DNA from: Ferrithrix thermotolerans DSM 19514
GTDB lineage: Bacteria > Actinomycetota > Acidimicrobiia > Acidimicrobiales > Ilumatobacteraceae
Reading direction: 5' to 3'
NCBI GenBank assembly: GCA_945861025.1
Contig: CAMASN010000003.1
Span: 16,147-80,146, forward strand
DNA length: 64,000 nt
Under the pieces are notes generated by a model. It searched no databases. It saw nothing but the letters and a program-made list of their open reading frames with translations, and was not told where the DNA came from. Shown piece after piece: positions 9,033 to 17,444 of this stretch (the first letter of the stretch is position 1; the number at the start of each line of letters is the position of its first letter). A program made the position numbers and the translations under genes.

Positions 9033-9683
9033 TCAGCCAAGAACGAGGTGCACCACGATGCGCTGCTTGGTTGACCCCGGGGGGTGGCATGCGAACAGGG
9101 TGGCGGTCTTGGCTGAGGTCTGATTCGTGATGTCGATGCGGTCGGGAGTCACGATTTCGGTGCCCACGACTCGATAGACGAATCGACCATCGGGCATCGT
9201 GAAAATCACTTCGTCTCCCGGAGCCAGTGCGTCGAGACGGCGGAAAGGCTTTGTGTGGCTGGTGCGGTGGCCGGCAACCACGACGTTGCCTGCCCTGCCT
9301 GGCATTGCGGTGCCGGGCCAGTGCCCGGGGCCGCGATCGAGGGTGGTCAAGCGGATGCCCTCGAGCATGGTCATCTTGATGCCGATCTTTGGGATCTCAA
9401 TGATTCCAAGGTCAGTACGGGGTTCGGGCGCCCGCGCATCGCGTGGCGACGCAACCGGCTTAGGGAGCGCCGCGACGGCGAGAGTGGTGCTCGATGCATC
9501 GGCGAAGAGAGCAGGCGGGATGGTGGACGGCGCAGTTGTTGAGGTGGCAGGCGTTGTTGGGATAGGCATCGTCGGCCGGGTGACCGCCGGAGGCACATTG
9601 ACGTAGGTTTGGCTTTCGAACGCGCACGCGCTGAGTATCGAGGCCGCGCCCGCGAGGGCATACAGGGCTCGCAATCGACGCAT
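9033..9683 (-). CDS. Sortase, class E-like, with lipoprotein signal peptide
   Basis: A 216-residue transpeptidase. The catalytic His is in VVVAGHRTSHTKPF and the Cys in TLFACHPPGS, followed by the Arg in KQRIVV, so the triad is complete. The N-terminus reads as a signal peptide ending in a lipobox, ILSAC, so the enzyme may be lipid-anchored rather than held by a transmembrane helix. A Thr/Pro-rich linker (about residues 35-65) separates it from the catalytic domain. I prefer ATG at 9683, four bases after hemY, over an upstream ATG that would overlap hemY. Housekeeping class E sortases attach LAxTG-type proteins to the wall in actinobacteria. A second sortase lies at 21147-22355. Confidence 0.82.
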   Translation of the reverse strand: MRRLRALYALAGAASILSACAFESQTYVNVPPAVTRPTMPIPTTPATSTTAPSTIPPALFADASSTTLAVAALPKPVASPRDARAPEPRTDLGIIEIPKIGIKMTMLEGIRLTTLDRGPGHWPGTAMPGRAGNVVVAGHRTSHTKPFRRLDALAPGDEVIFTMPDGRFVYRVVGTEIVTPDRIDITNQTSAKTATLFACHPPGSTKQRIVVHLVLG

Positions 9684-9687
9684 CTTG

Positions 9688-11073
9688 CTAGCTAAGCACG
9701 ACACCTATGTATTTGGCTACCCCTTGTGCTGAGGAATTGGCCTGTTGCACACACGCTGGTATGCCGATTCCCTTGTAACTGGCTCCGCAGACGAAGATTC
9801 CGGGCGCATCGGTGGCCAATGCAGTCTCGATGCCCAGCACGCGCTTGGCGTGGCCAGGGCGATATTGGGGAAACGCTGCGGGCCAACGGGTGAGTCGATG
9901 CTCGGTTGGCTGCAGGTCGAGTCCGACATGCGCACCCACTTCGCTGAGTGCGGCGTCGATCAACTTGTCATCTGGCTGATCGGTGAGGTCGAGTCCGTCG
10001 CGGCCCAACGAGATGCGCAGAATGACCCCGCCTTCGGGTGTTGTCGGTTGCCAGTGCGCCCACTTGCTGCTTGCGAACGATGTGGCGGTGACCCATTTCT
10101 GCATGGGCTTGGGCACTAAGTAGCCGCTGCGTGCGGCGTAGTCGGCGGGCCAGGTGTCGCCGGGAAGTGCAATCGTGAGCATCACGACTCCGGCGTGATC
10201 GAACTTGGCCAATGTTGCTCCGGTGTCGGGACTGAGCGGCGCGACCAATGGAGCCGTTGTTTTGGCTGGGGTGGCCAGCACAACGGCGTCGGCGAATTCG
10301 CCGTTTACCAACCAGCCAGCGCCCGAGCGATCGATCGACTCGACTCGGCAGCCCGTTGTGATGGTCACACCTGAGGCGCGCAGCGACTGCGCCAAGGTGT
10401 TGGTGAGCGTGGCCATTCCGGTGCGTGGCGAGCCAAAGATTGGGCCGGCCGCCGGAGGAGCCTTGCGTCGGGCGCGGCGAGCGCCGATGAGCAGGCTGCG
10501 GTTGTTGCTCGCAAGGTCGAGAATCTGGGTGACCCCACTGAGGCTGAAGCGATCGGTGTCGGCGGCATAGATGCTGCCCACGAGCGGATCAACCAAGCGC
10601 TCGTGCACTTGCTTGCCGAAGCGGTGACGAATGAGCCGTCCGACCGAATCGGCACCGACGCCGGTGGCGGGCAGGATGGGTTCGAGCGCGGCCCGAAGCT
10701 TTCCGGGCCAGGTGAGCAGATCGCTTTTGGCGAGCTTGACGAGGTCGGTGGGCACGCCCAACATCAGCCCCTCGGGGATGTTATGCATTTCGTTCCACCA
10801 CACATATGCAGAGCCCACCGCCGGTGAGGTGAGTTGAGCAGTGAGCCCTAATTCGGCGGCAAGGTTGACCGCAAATGGGATGCGAGTGAGGAAGGCATCG
10901 GCGCCTTCGTCGATGCCGTCGAGTCCAGCGAACGGTGACGAACTGATTTTGCCGCCGACTTGGTGATCGGCTTCGATGACCGCGATCTCTGCGTCTGGCA
11001 ACAGTTGGCGCAGCCGATATGCAGTGGTGAGACCGGTGATGCCACCGCCAACCACCACAACGCGGCGGGTCAT
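9688..11073 (-). CDS. hemY: Protoporphyrinogen/coproporphyrinogen oxidase (HemY/CgoX)
   Basis: A 461-residue FAD enzyme that oxidises a porphyrinogen to a porphyrin in haem synthesis. The N-terminal dinucleotide motif is VVVVGGGITGLTTAYRL, followed by VIEADHQVGGKI. The C-terminal FAD segment includes GIFVCGASYKGIGIP, typical of the HemY family. In actinobacteria this enzyme usually acts on coproporphyrinogen III (CgoX), with HemH then inserting iron into coproporphyrin. Which substrate applies here cannot be told from sequence, and no hemQ/chdC is in the window. The ATG overlaps the hemH stop by one base. Confidence 0.92.
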   Translation of the reverse strand: MTRRVVVVGGGITGLTTAYRLRQLLPDAEIAVIEADHQVGGKISSSPFAGLDGIDEGADAFLTRIPFAVNLAAELGLTAQLTSPAVGSAYVWWNEMHNIPEGLMLGVPTDLVKLAKSDLLTWPGKLRAALEPILPATGVGADSVGRLIRHRFGKQVHERLVDPLVGSIYAADTDRFSLSGVTQILDLASNNRSLLIGARRARRKAPPAAGPIFGSPRTGMATLTNTLAQSLRASGVTITTGCRVESIDRSGAGWLVNGEFADAVVLATPAKTTAPLVAPLSPDTGATLAKFDHAGVVMLTIALPGDTWPADYAARSGYLVPKPMQKWVTATSFASSKWAHWQPTTPEGGVILRISLGRDGLDLTDQPDDKLIDAALSEVGAHVGLDLQPTEHRLTRWPAAFPQYRPGHAKRVLGIETALATDAPGIFVCGASYKGIGIPACVQQANSSAQGVAKYIGVVLS

Positions 11074-11993
11074 CAGTTGTTCGCCACGGCGATCACTCGG
11101 TCGGCCAAGGCCTTCATGATTTCGGGATTGTCATTTACGCAGGCCGTGCGGTCGAAGGCCAGCCCCAGTTTGTCGGCGTGGGTGCGGGCCTCGATGTCGA
11201 GGTCGTAGAGCACCTCAAGATGGTCGGCCACAAAGCCGCACGCACTGACAACAACGCCATCGCCGTTTTCGCTGGAGCCGAGCTCAGAAATGACCTGCAA
11301 AATGTCGGGACCAAGCCATGGCTCGGGGGTGCGACCGGCCGACTGCCATGCAATGGCCCATTGGCTCCAATGGGCGAGGCCCACCTGTGCGGCCACGGCC
11401 TCGGCGGTGGCGCGCAGCTCGTCGGGGTACGGATCGCCAGCGTCGATGATGCGTTGCGGCAGCGAGTGCGCGGTGAACAGCACCTTAGTGTTCGCGGGCA
11501 TTGCGGCGAGGCGTTCGCGAAGATCGTCGGCGAGAAATTTGATGAACGCCGGCTCGGTGGCCCAACTGTCGATGCCATCGAACGTAATGCCATAAGTCGC
11601 AGCGGCGTCTCGGGCCCGACCGTGATACTGCCCGATCGAGTAGCTGCTGAAATGTGGGGCGAGCACCAAGCCAATGATGCGCTTCACGCCAAGCGCAGCG
11701 AGATCGTCGACCGCAGTTTCGATCATTGGCGCGGCGTGCTTGAGGCCGAGTGTGACCATGTATTGGCCGGGGGCTTGCTGGTCGAGAGCGGCCTGCAATG
11801 CATCGCGCTGAGCTTCGGTTCGTTGAGCCAATGGCGAGATACCACCGATGGCCTCGTAACGATTCAAGAGATCGCCGAGTTGCTCGGGAGTGGGCGGACG
11901 GCCGCGGCGAATATCGGTGTAGTAGGGCAGGATTTCGTCGCGCGTACGCGGCGTGCCGTATGCCATCAGCAGCACTGCAATGGGGGTGGTCAT
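11073..11993 (-). CDS. hemH: Ferrochelatase (copro- or protoporphyrin)
   Basis: A 306-residue enzyme that inserts Fe(II) into the porphyrin ring. The N-terminus VLLMAYGTPRT is the family start. The conserved catalytic His is in VLAPHFSSYS and the conserved C-terminal segment includes VLFTAHSLPQRI with its family His. In actinobacteria it is generally a coproporphyrin ferrochelatase (CpfC). It sits between hemE and hemY with overlaps of four and one bases, so the three form one translationally coupled unit. Four Cys ligands of a [2Fe-2S] cluster, known from some actinobacterial ferrochelatases, are not evident here. Confidence 0.93.
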   Translation of the reverse strand: MTTPIAVLLMAYGTPRTRDEILPYYTDIRRGRPPTPEQLGDLLNRYEAIGGISPLAQRTEAQRDALQAALDQQAPGQYMVTLGLKHAAPMIETAVDDLAALGVKRIIGLVLAPHFSSYSIGQYHGRARDAAATYGITFDGIDSWATEPAFIKFLADDLRERLAAMPANTKVLFTAHSLPQRIIDAGDPYPDELRATAEAVAAQVGLAHWSQWAIAWQSAGRTPEPWLGPDILQVISELGSSENGDGVVVSACGFVADHLEVLYDLDIEARTHADKLGLAFDRTACVNDNPEIMKALADRVIAVANN

Positions 11994-13036
11994 GATCGCC
12001 TTGTCTTGTCGTGGACGTATGCAACGATCTGCTCGAGCACGCCCGGATCGGTGTTCGGTTGCACGCCGTGGCCGAGGTTGAAAATGTGCGCAGGGTGCCC
12101 GGCGTTATCGGCGAGCACGTCGTCGCAACCTTGTTGAGCCACTGGCCATCCGGCCAACACCAGCGCAGGATCGAGGTTGCCCTGCACTGCTGTGTTCGGT
12201 CCGAGACGGATGCGGGCCTGTTGGATGCGGGTGCGCCAGTCGAGGCCGATGACCGTTGGGCCAGCGGCGTACATCGACTCAAGAATGTGATCGCAACCGA
12301 TGCCGAAGTGAATGCCGGGCACGTGGGGATGACTGGCCGCAAGTTCGCTGAAGACCTTCGCCGAGTGCGGCTTGGCGAACCGCTCGTAGTGGACACGGCT
12401 CATTGCCCCGGCCCACGAATCGAATAACTGAAACGCAGAACCGCCAGCATCGAGTTGGCTGCGGATAGATGCGATCGCATGATCGGCGAGACGATCCATG
12501 AGTTCGTGCCACGTGCGCTCGTCGGTGTGCATGAGCGCTTTGGTGTGCTCGTAGGTGCGGCTTGGCCGGCCCTCGATGAGATAACTAGCAACGGTAAAGG
12601 GGGCCCCGGCGAATGCAAGCAAGGGAACGGTGAGTTCGGCGGCCAAGATGCGGCACGTCTCGATGACGTATGGCGTGTCGATTTCTGGCTCGAACGGGCG
12701 CACGCGGGCAAGGTCGGCGGCGCTGCGGAACGGCACGGTAGCAACGGGACCGGTGCCTGGCGCCACATCGATACCGAAACCGATTGCGTGCGCTGGCACC
12801 ACGATGTCGCTGTACAACACGGCGGCGTCGACACCGTAGCGAGTGACTGGCTGCAGGGTGATCTGCGCTGAGAGCTCGGGATTCTTGATGGCGTGCAGAA
12901 TGCTGCCGTCGCCACGAACGGCTTTGTATTCGGGCAAGCTGCGGCCCGCTTGACGCATGAACCACACCGGCGTGTGCGAACCATGTTCGCCACGGGCAGC
13001 AGCGAGGAAGGTGTTGTTCGAAATGCCAGTGACCAC
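11990..13036 (-). CDS. hemE: Uroporphyrinogen decarboxylase
   Basis: A protein of about 348 residues that converts uroporphyrinogen III to coproporphyrinogen III in the cytoplasm. The first family signature is VWFMRQAGRSLPEY and the second catalytic region is DAAVLYSDIVVPAHAIG with its Asp. The C-terminal HIFNLGHGVQPNTDP is also typical. The GTG at 13036 (VTGISNNTFL) gives the expected length; an ATG at 13075 would add 13 residues unlike the family. It is the first gene of hemE-hemH-hemY-sortase-lnt and is divergent from the SDR gene at 13147, so the promoter lies in the 110 bases between them. Confidence 0.93.
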   Translation of the reverse strand: MVTGISNNTFLAAARGEHGSHTPVWFMRQAGRSLPEYKAVRGDGSILHAIKNPELSAQITLQPVTRYGVDAAVLYSDIVVPAHAIGFGIDVAPGTGPVATVPFRSAADLARVRPFEPEIDTPYVIETCRILAAELTVPLLAFAGAPFTVASYLIEGRPSRTYEHTKALMHTDERTWHELMDRLADHAIASIRSQLDAGGSAFQLFDSWAGAMSRVHYERFAKPHSAKVFSELAASHPHVPGIHFGIGCDHILESMYAAGPTVIGLDWRTRIQQARIRLGPNTAVQGNLDPALVLAGWPVAQQGCDDVLADNAGHPAHIFNLGHGVQPNTDPGVLEQIVAYVHDKTRRS

Positions 13037-13146
13037 GACCAGAACGCTAGCTGTCGATAGCGAGCGGCACCGCATAATGCCGGTGGCGAGTCGTTATAGA
13101 CATGGCGGGTGCGACTGTTGGCGTGTCAATGCAGCAGAATCGTGCA

Positions 13147-13920
13147 ATGGCATCTGACCTCTTTTCACTCTCCGGAAAAACAGCACTCGTCACCGGCGGC
13201 AGCCGCGGGATTGGTGCGATGATCACCCGCGGCCTGCTCGACGCAGGAGCCACAGTGATCATTAGCTCGCGCAAAGCGGGCGAGCTGATGGCTGCTCAAG
13301 CCGAACTCGCCGAATACGGCGACGTACGCGCAATCCCCGCCGACGTGAGCACGGTCGAGGGTTGCAAGACCCTTGCCGCCCAAGTGGTCGAGCAGTTTCC
13401 GGTGCTGAACATCTTGGTGAACAACGCTGGCGCCACGTGGGGCATGCCGCTCGACGAGTTCACCGAAGCCGCATGGGACAAGGTCATGGACACCAACGTG
13501 AAGTCGTTGTTCTTCCTCACCCAGACCTTGTTGCCAAACCTGCGTGCGGGCGCCACCGCCGACGACCCAGCTCGCATCATCAACATCGGCTCCATCGATG
13601 GCTTGCACGTGAACCCGATGGACACCTACTCATACGCCGCCAGTAAGGCGGGGGTGCACCACCTCACCCGTGCACTTGCTCGCAAGCTCGGGCCGCAGCA
13701 CATCACGGTTAACGCCGTCGCGCCTGGCCCATTCGAGAGCAAGATGATGGCTGCCACATTGGAGGCCTTTGGCGACTCGATCGCACGCTCGGCGCCACTC
13801 GGCCGCATCGGTCGCCCTGACGACATGGCTGGCGTAGCGGTCTACCTTGCAAGTCGAGCTGGCTCTTATGTCACGGGCTCGGTTATCGCTGTCGACGGTG
13901 GCATCGCAACCACGTCATAG
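13147..13920 (+). CDS. Short-chain dehydrogenase/reductase
   Basis: A 257-residue classical SDR. The NAD(P)-binding motif is TGGSRGIG, the NNAG structural motif is present, and the active site shows Ser in GSIDG and the YSYAASK motif (Tyr-x3-Lys). The last residues TGSVIAVDGGIA fit the family's C-terminal signature. An Arg two residues past TGGS suggests NADPH preference. The start at 13147 (ASDLFSLSGK) fits better than the upstream starts. The overall pattern is closest to beta-ketoacyl reductase/RhlG-like members, but the substrate is not identifiable. Confidence 0.88.
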   Translation: MASDLFSLSGKTALVTGGSRGIGAMITRGLLDAGATVIISSRKAGELMAAQAELAEYGDVRAIPADVSTVEGCKTLAAQVVEQFPVLNILVNNAGATWGMPLDEFTEAAWDKVMDTNVKSLFFLTQTLLPNLRAGATADDPARIINIGSIDGLHVNPMDTYSYAASKAGVHHLTRALARKLGPQHITVNAVAPGPFESKMMAATLEAFGDSIARSAPLGRIGRPDDMAGVAVYLASRAGSYVTGSVIAVDGGIATTS

Positions 13921-13979
13921 GGCGATAAGATTTTTCGACCCCGATTCAGGTATCGCACCTCGGCCGGACCACCTCCCAC

Positions 13980-16133
13980 ATGACACAACAACACCCCGAT
14001 CTCGCAGACGAACAGGCCTATATCGACCACGCTTACGGGTGTCTCGAGACCAGTAGAACCGACGCCTGGAAGCTGCGCAACATCCACGAAGGCACGCTGG
14101 GCGGCACCACTCAGGCCCGTTACGAGCGCGACGTCTTCGACGAGACCTTGGTCAATCGCCTCACCCAACTCGATCTGGGCGATGCAGCGCTTGTCTTTGG
14201 ACGTATCGATCGCCACCGCGACCCCGTCGCTGGCGAACCCGACACCGATGAACCGGGAGTTATCGAGAGCTTTCACATCGGTCGTTTGGCTGTTGCCGAC
14301 GACAATCGCGAACCCGTCGTGGTCGATTGGCGCGCGCCGGTGGCCGAGCCGTTTTACCGGGCCACTGGTCGCGAATCGATGGGCCTGGCGCGCCGTCGTC
14401 ACTTCGCCGTTCAGGGGCGCAACCTGCTCGGCATCGAAGACGAACTCTTTGGCGCTGGACATTTGGGTGTTGGTCAAGAAGACGACATCGAGGCCAAGCC
14501 TGGTGCAGGCCTTCGCGGCTACAGCACGCTGCTGGCCGTGCTCGAGCGTGGTCGCACTGGTCAACTCGGCGACATCGTTGCCACCATCCAAGGCGAGCAA
14601 GACGAAATCATCCGCTCGCCTCAGGCCGGCGTGTTGGTCGTGCAGGGTGGGCCAGGAACTGGCAAGACCGTGGTTGCGCTGCACCGCGCTGCGTACTTGC
14701 TGTACACATTTCGATTCCCGCTCGAAGACCAAGGTGTCTTGGTCATCGGCCCCAACCGCGTGTTCCTGCGCTACATCGAGCGCGTGTTGCCGTCGCTTGG
14801 CGAGGCCGGCGTTGAGCAGGTTGTGCTTGCCGATCTCGTGCACGACGTCACGTGGGGTGGCCACGATGCGCCCCTTACCGCTCGCACCAAGGGTGACCTA
14901 CGCATGGCGATGGTCATCGATAAGGCAGTCACCGATCGCGAGCGCCCGCTACGCGAAGACCTCGTGATTGGGTTCCGCACTGGCTATCTGCGCTTACGCG
15001 AGCAAGAAACATTCCGCATCGTTCGCGCTGCTCAGCGTCGCTTCCGCCGTCACAACGCGGCCCGTCGTTGGGTCGAAGGCGAGGTGTGGGCGTCGATGGC
15101 CGCAACGTGGCGCGATGGCGAAGTCACCCCGGCTCAAGTGAAGGAAGGTATTCGACACATGCCCGAGGTGCGTCAAGCACTCGAACGCATGTGGCCAGTG
15201 CTCTCTCCCGCCGATTTGTTGCACGATCTTTTTGGCTCGAAAGCACTGCTCAAACTGGCCGCAACGGGCCAACTTAACGAAGACGAATACCTGTCGCTGT
15301 ACCGCTCGCGCGCCGATGACATCAGCACGGTTCGCTGGAGCGACAACGACATCGCGCTGCTCGACGAAGCACGCAACTACCTCGGGCAGCGTCCGGTTAA
15401 GGCTGGCGGCCCCGAAGAGACCGACGAAATCCGCACTTACGGTCACATCGTCATCGACGAAGTGCAAGACCTCACACCAATGCAATTGCGCATGGCATCA
15501 CGTCGTTCGCTGAACGGATCAATGACCGTTGTCGGCGATATTGCCCAAGCCACCGGAGCGCTTGCCCCGAACAACTGGGACGACATCGTCAAACACTTGC
15601 CCGATCGCAAGGGCAGCCGGGTCATCGGCCTCAGCGTGGGCTACCGAATTCCGGCGCAGATCATGGAGATCGCCAACCGAGTGATGATGGCCGCAACGCC
15701 GTCGCTGCGTCCACCAACAGCGGTGCGTCAGGGCGACGATGTGCCCGACTTCGTGTATGTCGATTCGGCCGATGCGCTCGGCGCAGCCGTGGCTGCCGAG
15801 ACCGCTCGTCTCATCGGTGAAATTGTCGATGGCAACATCGCAGTTGTTGCGCCCGATCCAATGGTTGAGATGATTTCGGCGGCGCTCAACGCAGCGGGCA
15901 TCAAGCATGGCCGGGCGACGCGCACGGCACTCGATACGGGTGTCACCGTTGTTCCTGTCAGCGTGGTCAAGGGCCTCGAGCTCGATGGAGTCATCGTGGT
16001 CGAACCTGCCGCCATCGTGGCCGACGAAATGCAGGGCCTACGGGCACTGTACGTAGCGCTCACGCGCAGCACGCGTCGGCTCAGCATTGTGCATTCGCAG
16101 CCGCTGCCTCTGGCCATGGTTGGCGACGCCTAA
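13980..16133 (+). CDS. HelD/HelR-like RNA polymerase-associated helicase-family ATPase
   Basis: A 717-residue UvrD-like superfamily 1 ATPase. It has a charged N-terminal region of about 60 residues, then VVVDWRAPVAEPFYRATG, the characteristic HelD/DNA helicase IV segment. Walker A is GGPGTGKTVVALHR (about residue 225), Walker B is VIDEVQDLTPMQ, and motif III is VVGDIAQATG. In mycobacteria and Streptomyces this family removes or recycles stalled RNA polymerase, and HelR members protect it from rifamycins. Assignment to HelD/HelR rather than to a DNA helicase rests on the N-terminal region and is inferred. The gene is monocistronic by layout. Confidence 0.85.
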   Translation: MTQQHPDLADEQAYIDHAYGCLETSRTDAWKLRNIHEGTLGGTTQARYERDVFDETLVNRLTQLDLGDAALVFGRIDRHRDPVAGEPDTDEPGVIESFHIGRLAVADDNREPVVVDWRAPVAEPFYRATGRESMGLARRRHFAVQGRNLLGIEDELFGAGHLGVGQEDDIEAKPGAGLRGYSTLLAVLERGRTGQLGDIVATIQGEQDEIIRSPQAGVLVVQGGPGTGKTVVALHRAAYLLYTFRFPLEDQGVLVIGPNRVFLRYIERVLPSLGEAGVEQVVLADLVHDVTWGGHDAPLTARTKGDLRMAMVIDKAVTDRERPLREDLVIGFRTGYLRLREQETFRIVRAAQRRFRRHNAARRWVEGEVWASMAATWRDGEVTPAQVKEGIRHMPEVRQALERMWPVLSPADLLHDLFGSKALLKLAATGQLNEDEYLSLYRSRADDISTVRWSDNDIALLDEARNYLGQRPVKAGGPEETDEIRTYGHIVIDEVQDLTPMQLRMASRRSLNGSMTVVGDIAQATGALAPNNWDDIVKHLPDRKGSRVIGLSVGYRIPAQIMEIANRVMMAATPSLRPPTAVRQGDDVPDFVYVDSADALGAAVAAETARLIGEIVDGNIAVVAPDPMVEMISAALNAAGIKHGRATRTALDTGVTVVPVSVVKGLELDGVIVVEPAAIVADEMQGLRALYVALTRSTRRLSIVHSQPLPLAMVGDA

Positions 16134-16149
16134 GCCTGCTGGCGTTGGA

Positions 16150-16171
16150 TCCGATCGGGGTCGATCGGGGT
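16150..16171. repeat. Two tandem CGATCGGGGT units after the helicase stop
   Basis: The unit CGATCGGGGT occurs twice in direct succession just downstream of the TAA at 16133, followed by related G-rich sequence. It contains the palindrome CGATCG. It lies between convergent genes (HelD-like and the small lipoprotein). Function unknown; a repeat-slippage product is the simplest explanation. Confidence 0.5.
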
Positions 16172-16192
16172 GTTAGGGGCGACGGGGTCGAA

Positions 16193-16588
16193 CTAACCGA
16201 GGTAGCTGGTGGTGAGCGCGGTGAGATTACGAGCGCAGCGGTCTGCGTCGGCGGGGCGATTGAACTTCGTGCCTTTTGTGCACAGCTCAATGGCAGCATC
16301 GAAGGTGTCTGCGAGGTCTGCGTCAGCCGCAGCGACCTCGGGGCGTGCAGCCGCCCACAGGTTGTTGATGAGCTGCATCTGATCGTTCTTGTCACCAGCG
16401 GTGCCGATGAGTTCGGAGAGCTTGCCGGCCTCGGCGACCAAGCGCCCCAACAGTTGGGAGGCCGAACCCGTGGGCAACGTGGTGGTGACTGCCACCTGAG
16501 GAGCTTCGGTAATTGTGGTGTCGATGATGGTCTTGCCGCACGACGAGAGAGCGAACAGGGCGACGAGTGCAAGGCTAGTTTTGAACAT
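16193..16588 (-). CDS. Small predicted lipoprotein, function unknown
   Basis: A 131-residue protein that begins FKTSLALVALFALSSCGK, a type II signal peptide with lipobox LSSC, so it should be lipid-anchored outside the membrane. After a Thr-rich linker the mature domain is alpha-helical, with four charged or polar helices and a pair of Cys (IELCTKG and ADRCARN) that could form a disulfide. I do not recognise the family. The chosen ATG at 16588 follows the DtxR-like gene by 10 bases in the same direction, so the two are probably co-transcribed. Confidence 0.7.
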   Translation of the reverse strand: MFKTSLALVALFALSSCGKTIIDTTITEAPQVAVTTTLPTGSASQLLGRLVAEAGKLSELIGTAGDKNDQMQLINNLWAAARPEVAAADADLADTFDAAIELCTKGTKFNRPADADRCARNLTALTTSYLG

Positions 16589-16598
16589 CGTGGTCAGG

Positions 16599-17261
16599 TT
16601 AGGCAGTGACGAGGATGCGCGCACTGGCGAACGCGCCGACATCGACGTGACTTCCGGCGATCTCGACGGTCATTGTGCCGTCGGCCGAGGTAGCGGTAAC
16701 CGTGCCGGCGCGACCAGGCAACAGTGCCGCGCTCTCGAGGAAGTCGAGTAGGCCGGGGGTGAACTCAAGTTCTTCGGGAATGCGACTCACGGTAAAGCCA
16801 TCGCCCACTGCAAGGTCGATAAGTCGATGCGCATCGGGCGCCAAGTATTGGCTACCTGGGATGGGATTTCCGTGTGGGCATGTGGTCGGGCTGCCGAGCA
16901 GGCGGTCCATAGCGACCTCGACGTTGGTGCTCATCACGTGCTCCCAGCGGCCAGCTTCGTGATGGGCTTCGGCCCACGACAAGCCGAGAATGTCGGTGAG
17001 GAAACGCTCGGCGAGGCGATGGCGGCGCACTACTTGCTGTGCCAGCGTGGTGCCTGCGGCTGTGAGCCGAATGGCGGTGCCGGTGATGTGAATGAGTTTG
17101 TCGGCTTCGAGGCGGCGAATCATCTCTGAAACAGCGGGACGGCTGACACCGAGGCGCTCGACGATGCGGGCCTGGATGACATCGACGTCGTCTTCTTGCA
17201 GCTCAAAAATGCATTCGCAGTATTCCTCGAATGCGGGGTGATGTTCACCGGAGCTAGCCAT
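16599..17261 (-). CDS. DtxR/MntR-family metal-dependent regulator with FeoA-like domain
   Basis: A 220-residue repressor. The N-terminal winged helix includes RIVERLGVSRPAVSEMIRRL (recognition helix, about residues 32-51). The dimerisation/metal domain has VRRHRLAERFL, EAHHEAGRWEHV and TCPHGNPIPG, which hold the His, Glu and Cys residues used as metal ligands in DtxR/IdeR. The last 75 residues form an SH3/FeoA-like domain. It probably senses Fe(II) or Mn(II) and represses uptake genes; the metal is not decided by sequence. A strong imperfect inverted repeat lies 93-133 bases upstream of its start. Confidence 0.88.
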   Translation of the reverse strand: MASSGEHHPAFEEYCECIFELQEDDVDVIQARIVERLGVSRPAVSEMIRRLEADKLIHITGTAIRLTAAGTTLAQQVVRRHRLAERFLTDILGLSWAEAHHEAGRWEHVMSTNVEVAMDRLLGSPTTCPHGNPIPGSQYLAPDAHRLIDLAVGDGFTVSRIPEELEFTPGLLDFLESAALLPGRAGTVTATSADGTMTVEIAGSHVDVGAFASARILVTA

Positions 17262-17353
17262 GGTGTGAGGCTACCGCTGATCTGCTGAGCGGATGCCAAC
17301 TGTTTTGCCGTCGGGCTGGCAGGTGGGCTGGTGGGCTGGCAGGTTCTCGCTTC

Positions 17354-17394
17354 GTAAAGCGTGAGCGCACGGTAAACGTGCGCTGACGCTTTAC
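17354..17394. promoter_or_regulatory. 41-base inverted repeat between helicase and DtxR-like gene
   Basis: Two 17-base arms (17354-17370 and 17378-17394) are complementary except for one G-G mismatch at the tenth position, around a 7-base loop GGTAAAC. The arms read GTAAAGCGT-G-AGCGCAC outward in. It lies downstream of the helicase stop (17445, minus strand) and upstream of the DtxR-like start (17261). It has no following T-run on either strand, so an operator or a structured RNA element is as likely as a terminator. It does not match the known IdeR box. Confidence 0.55.
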
Positions 17395-17444
17395 AGAGAC
17401 GGGTGATGGGTCGATAGGGCGGTGGTCGGGGTGGCCGAACTCAG

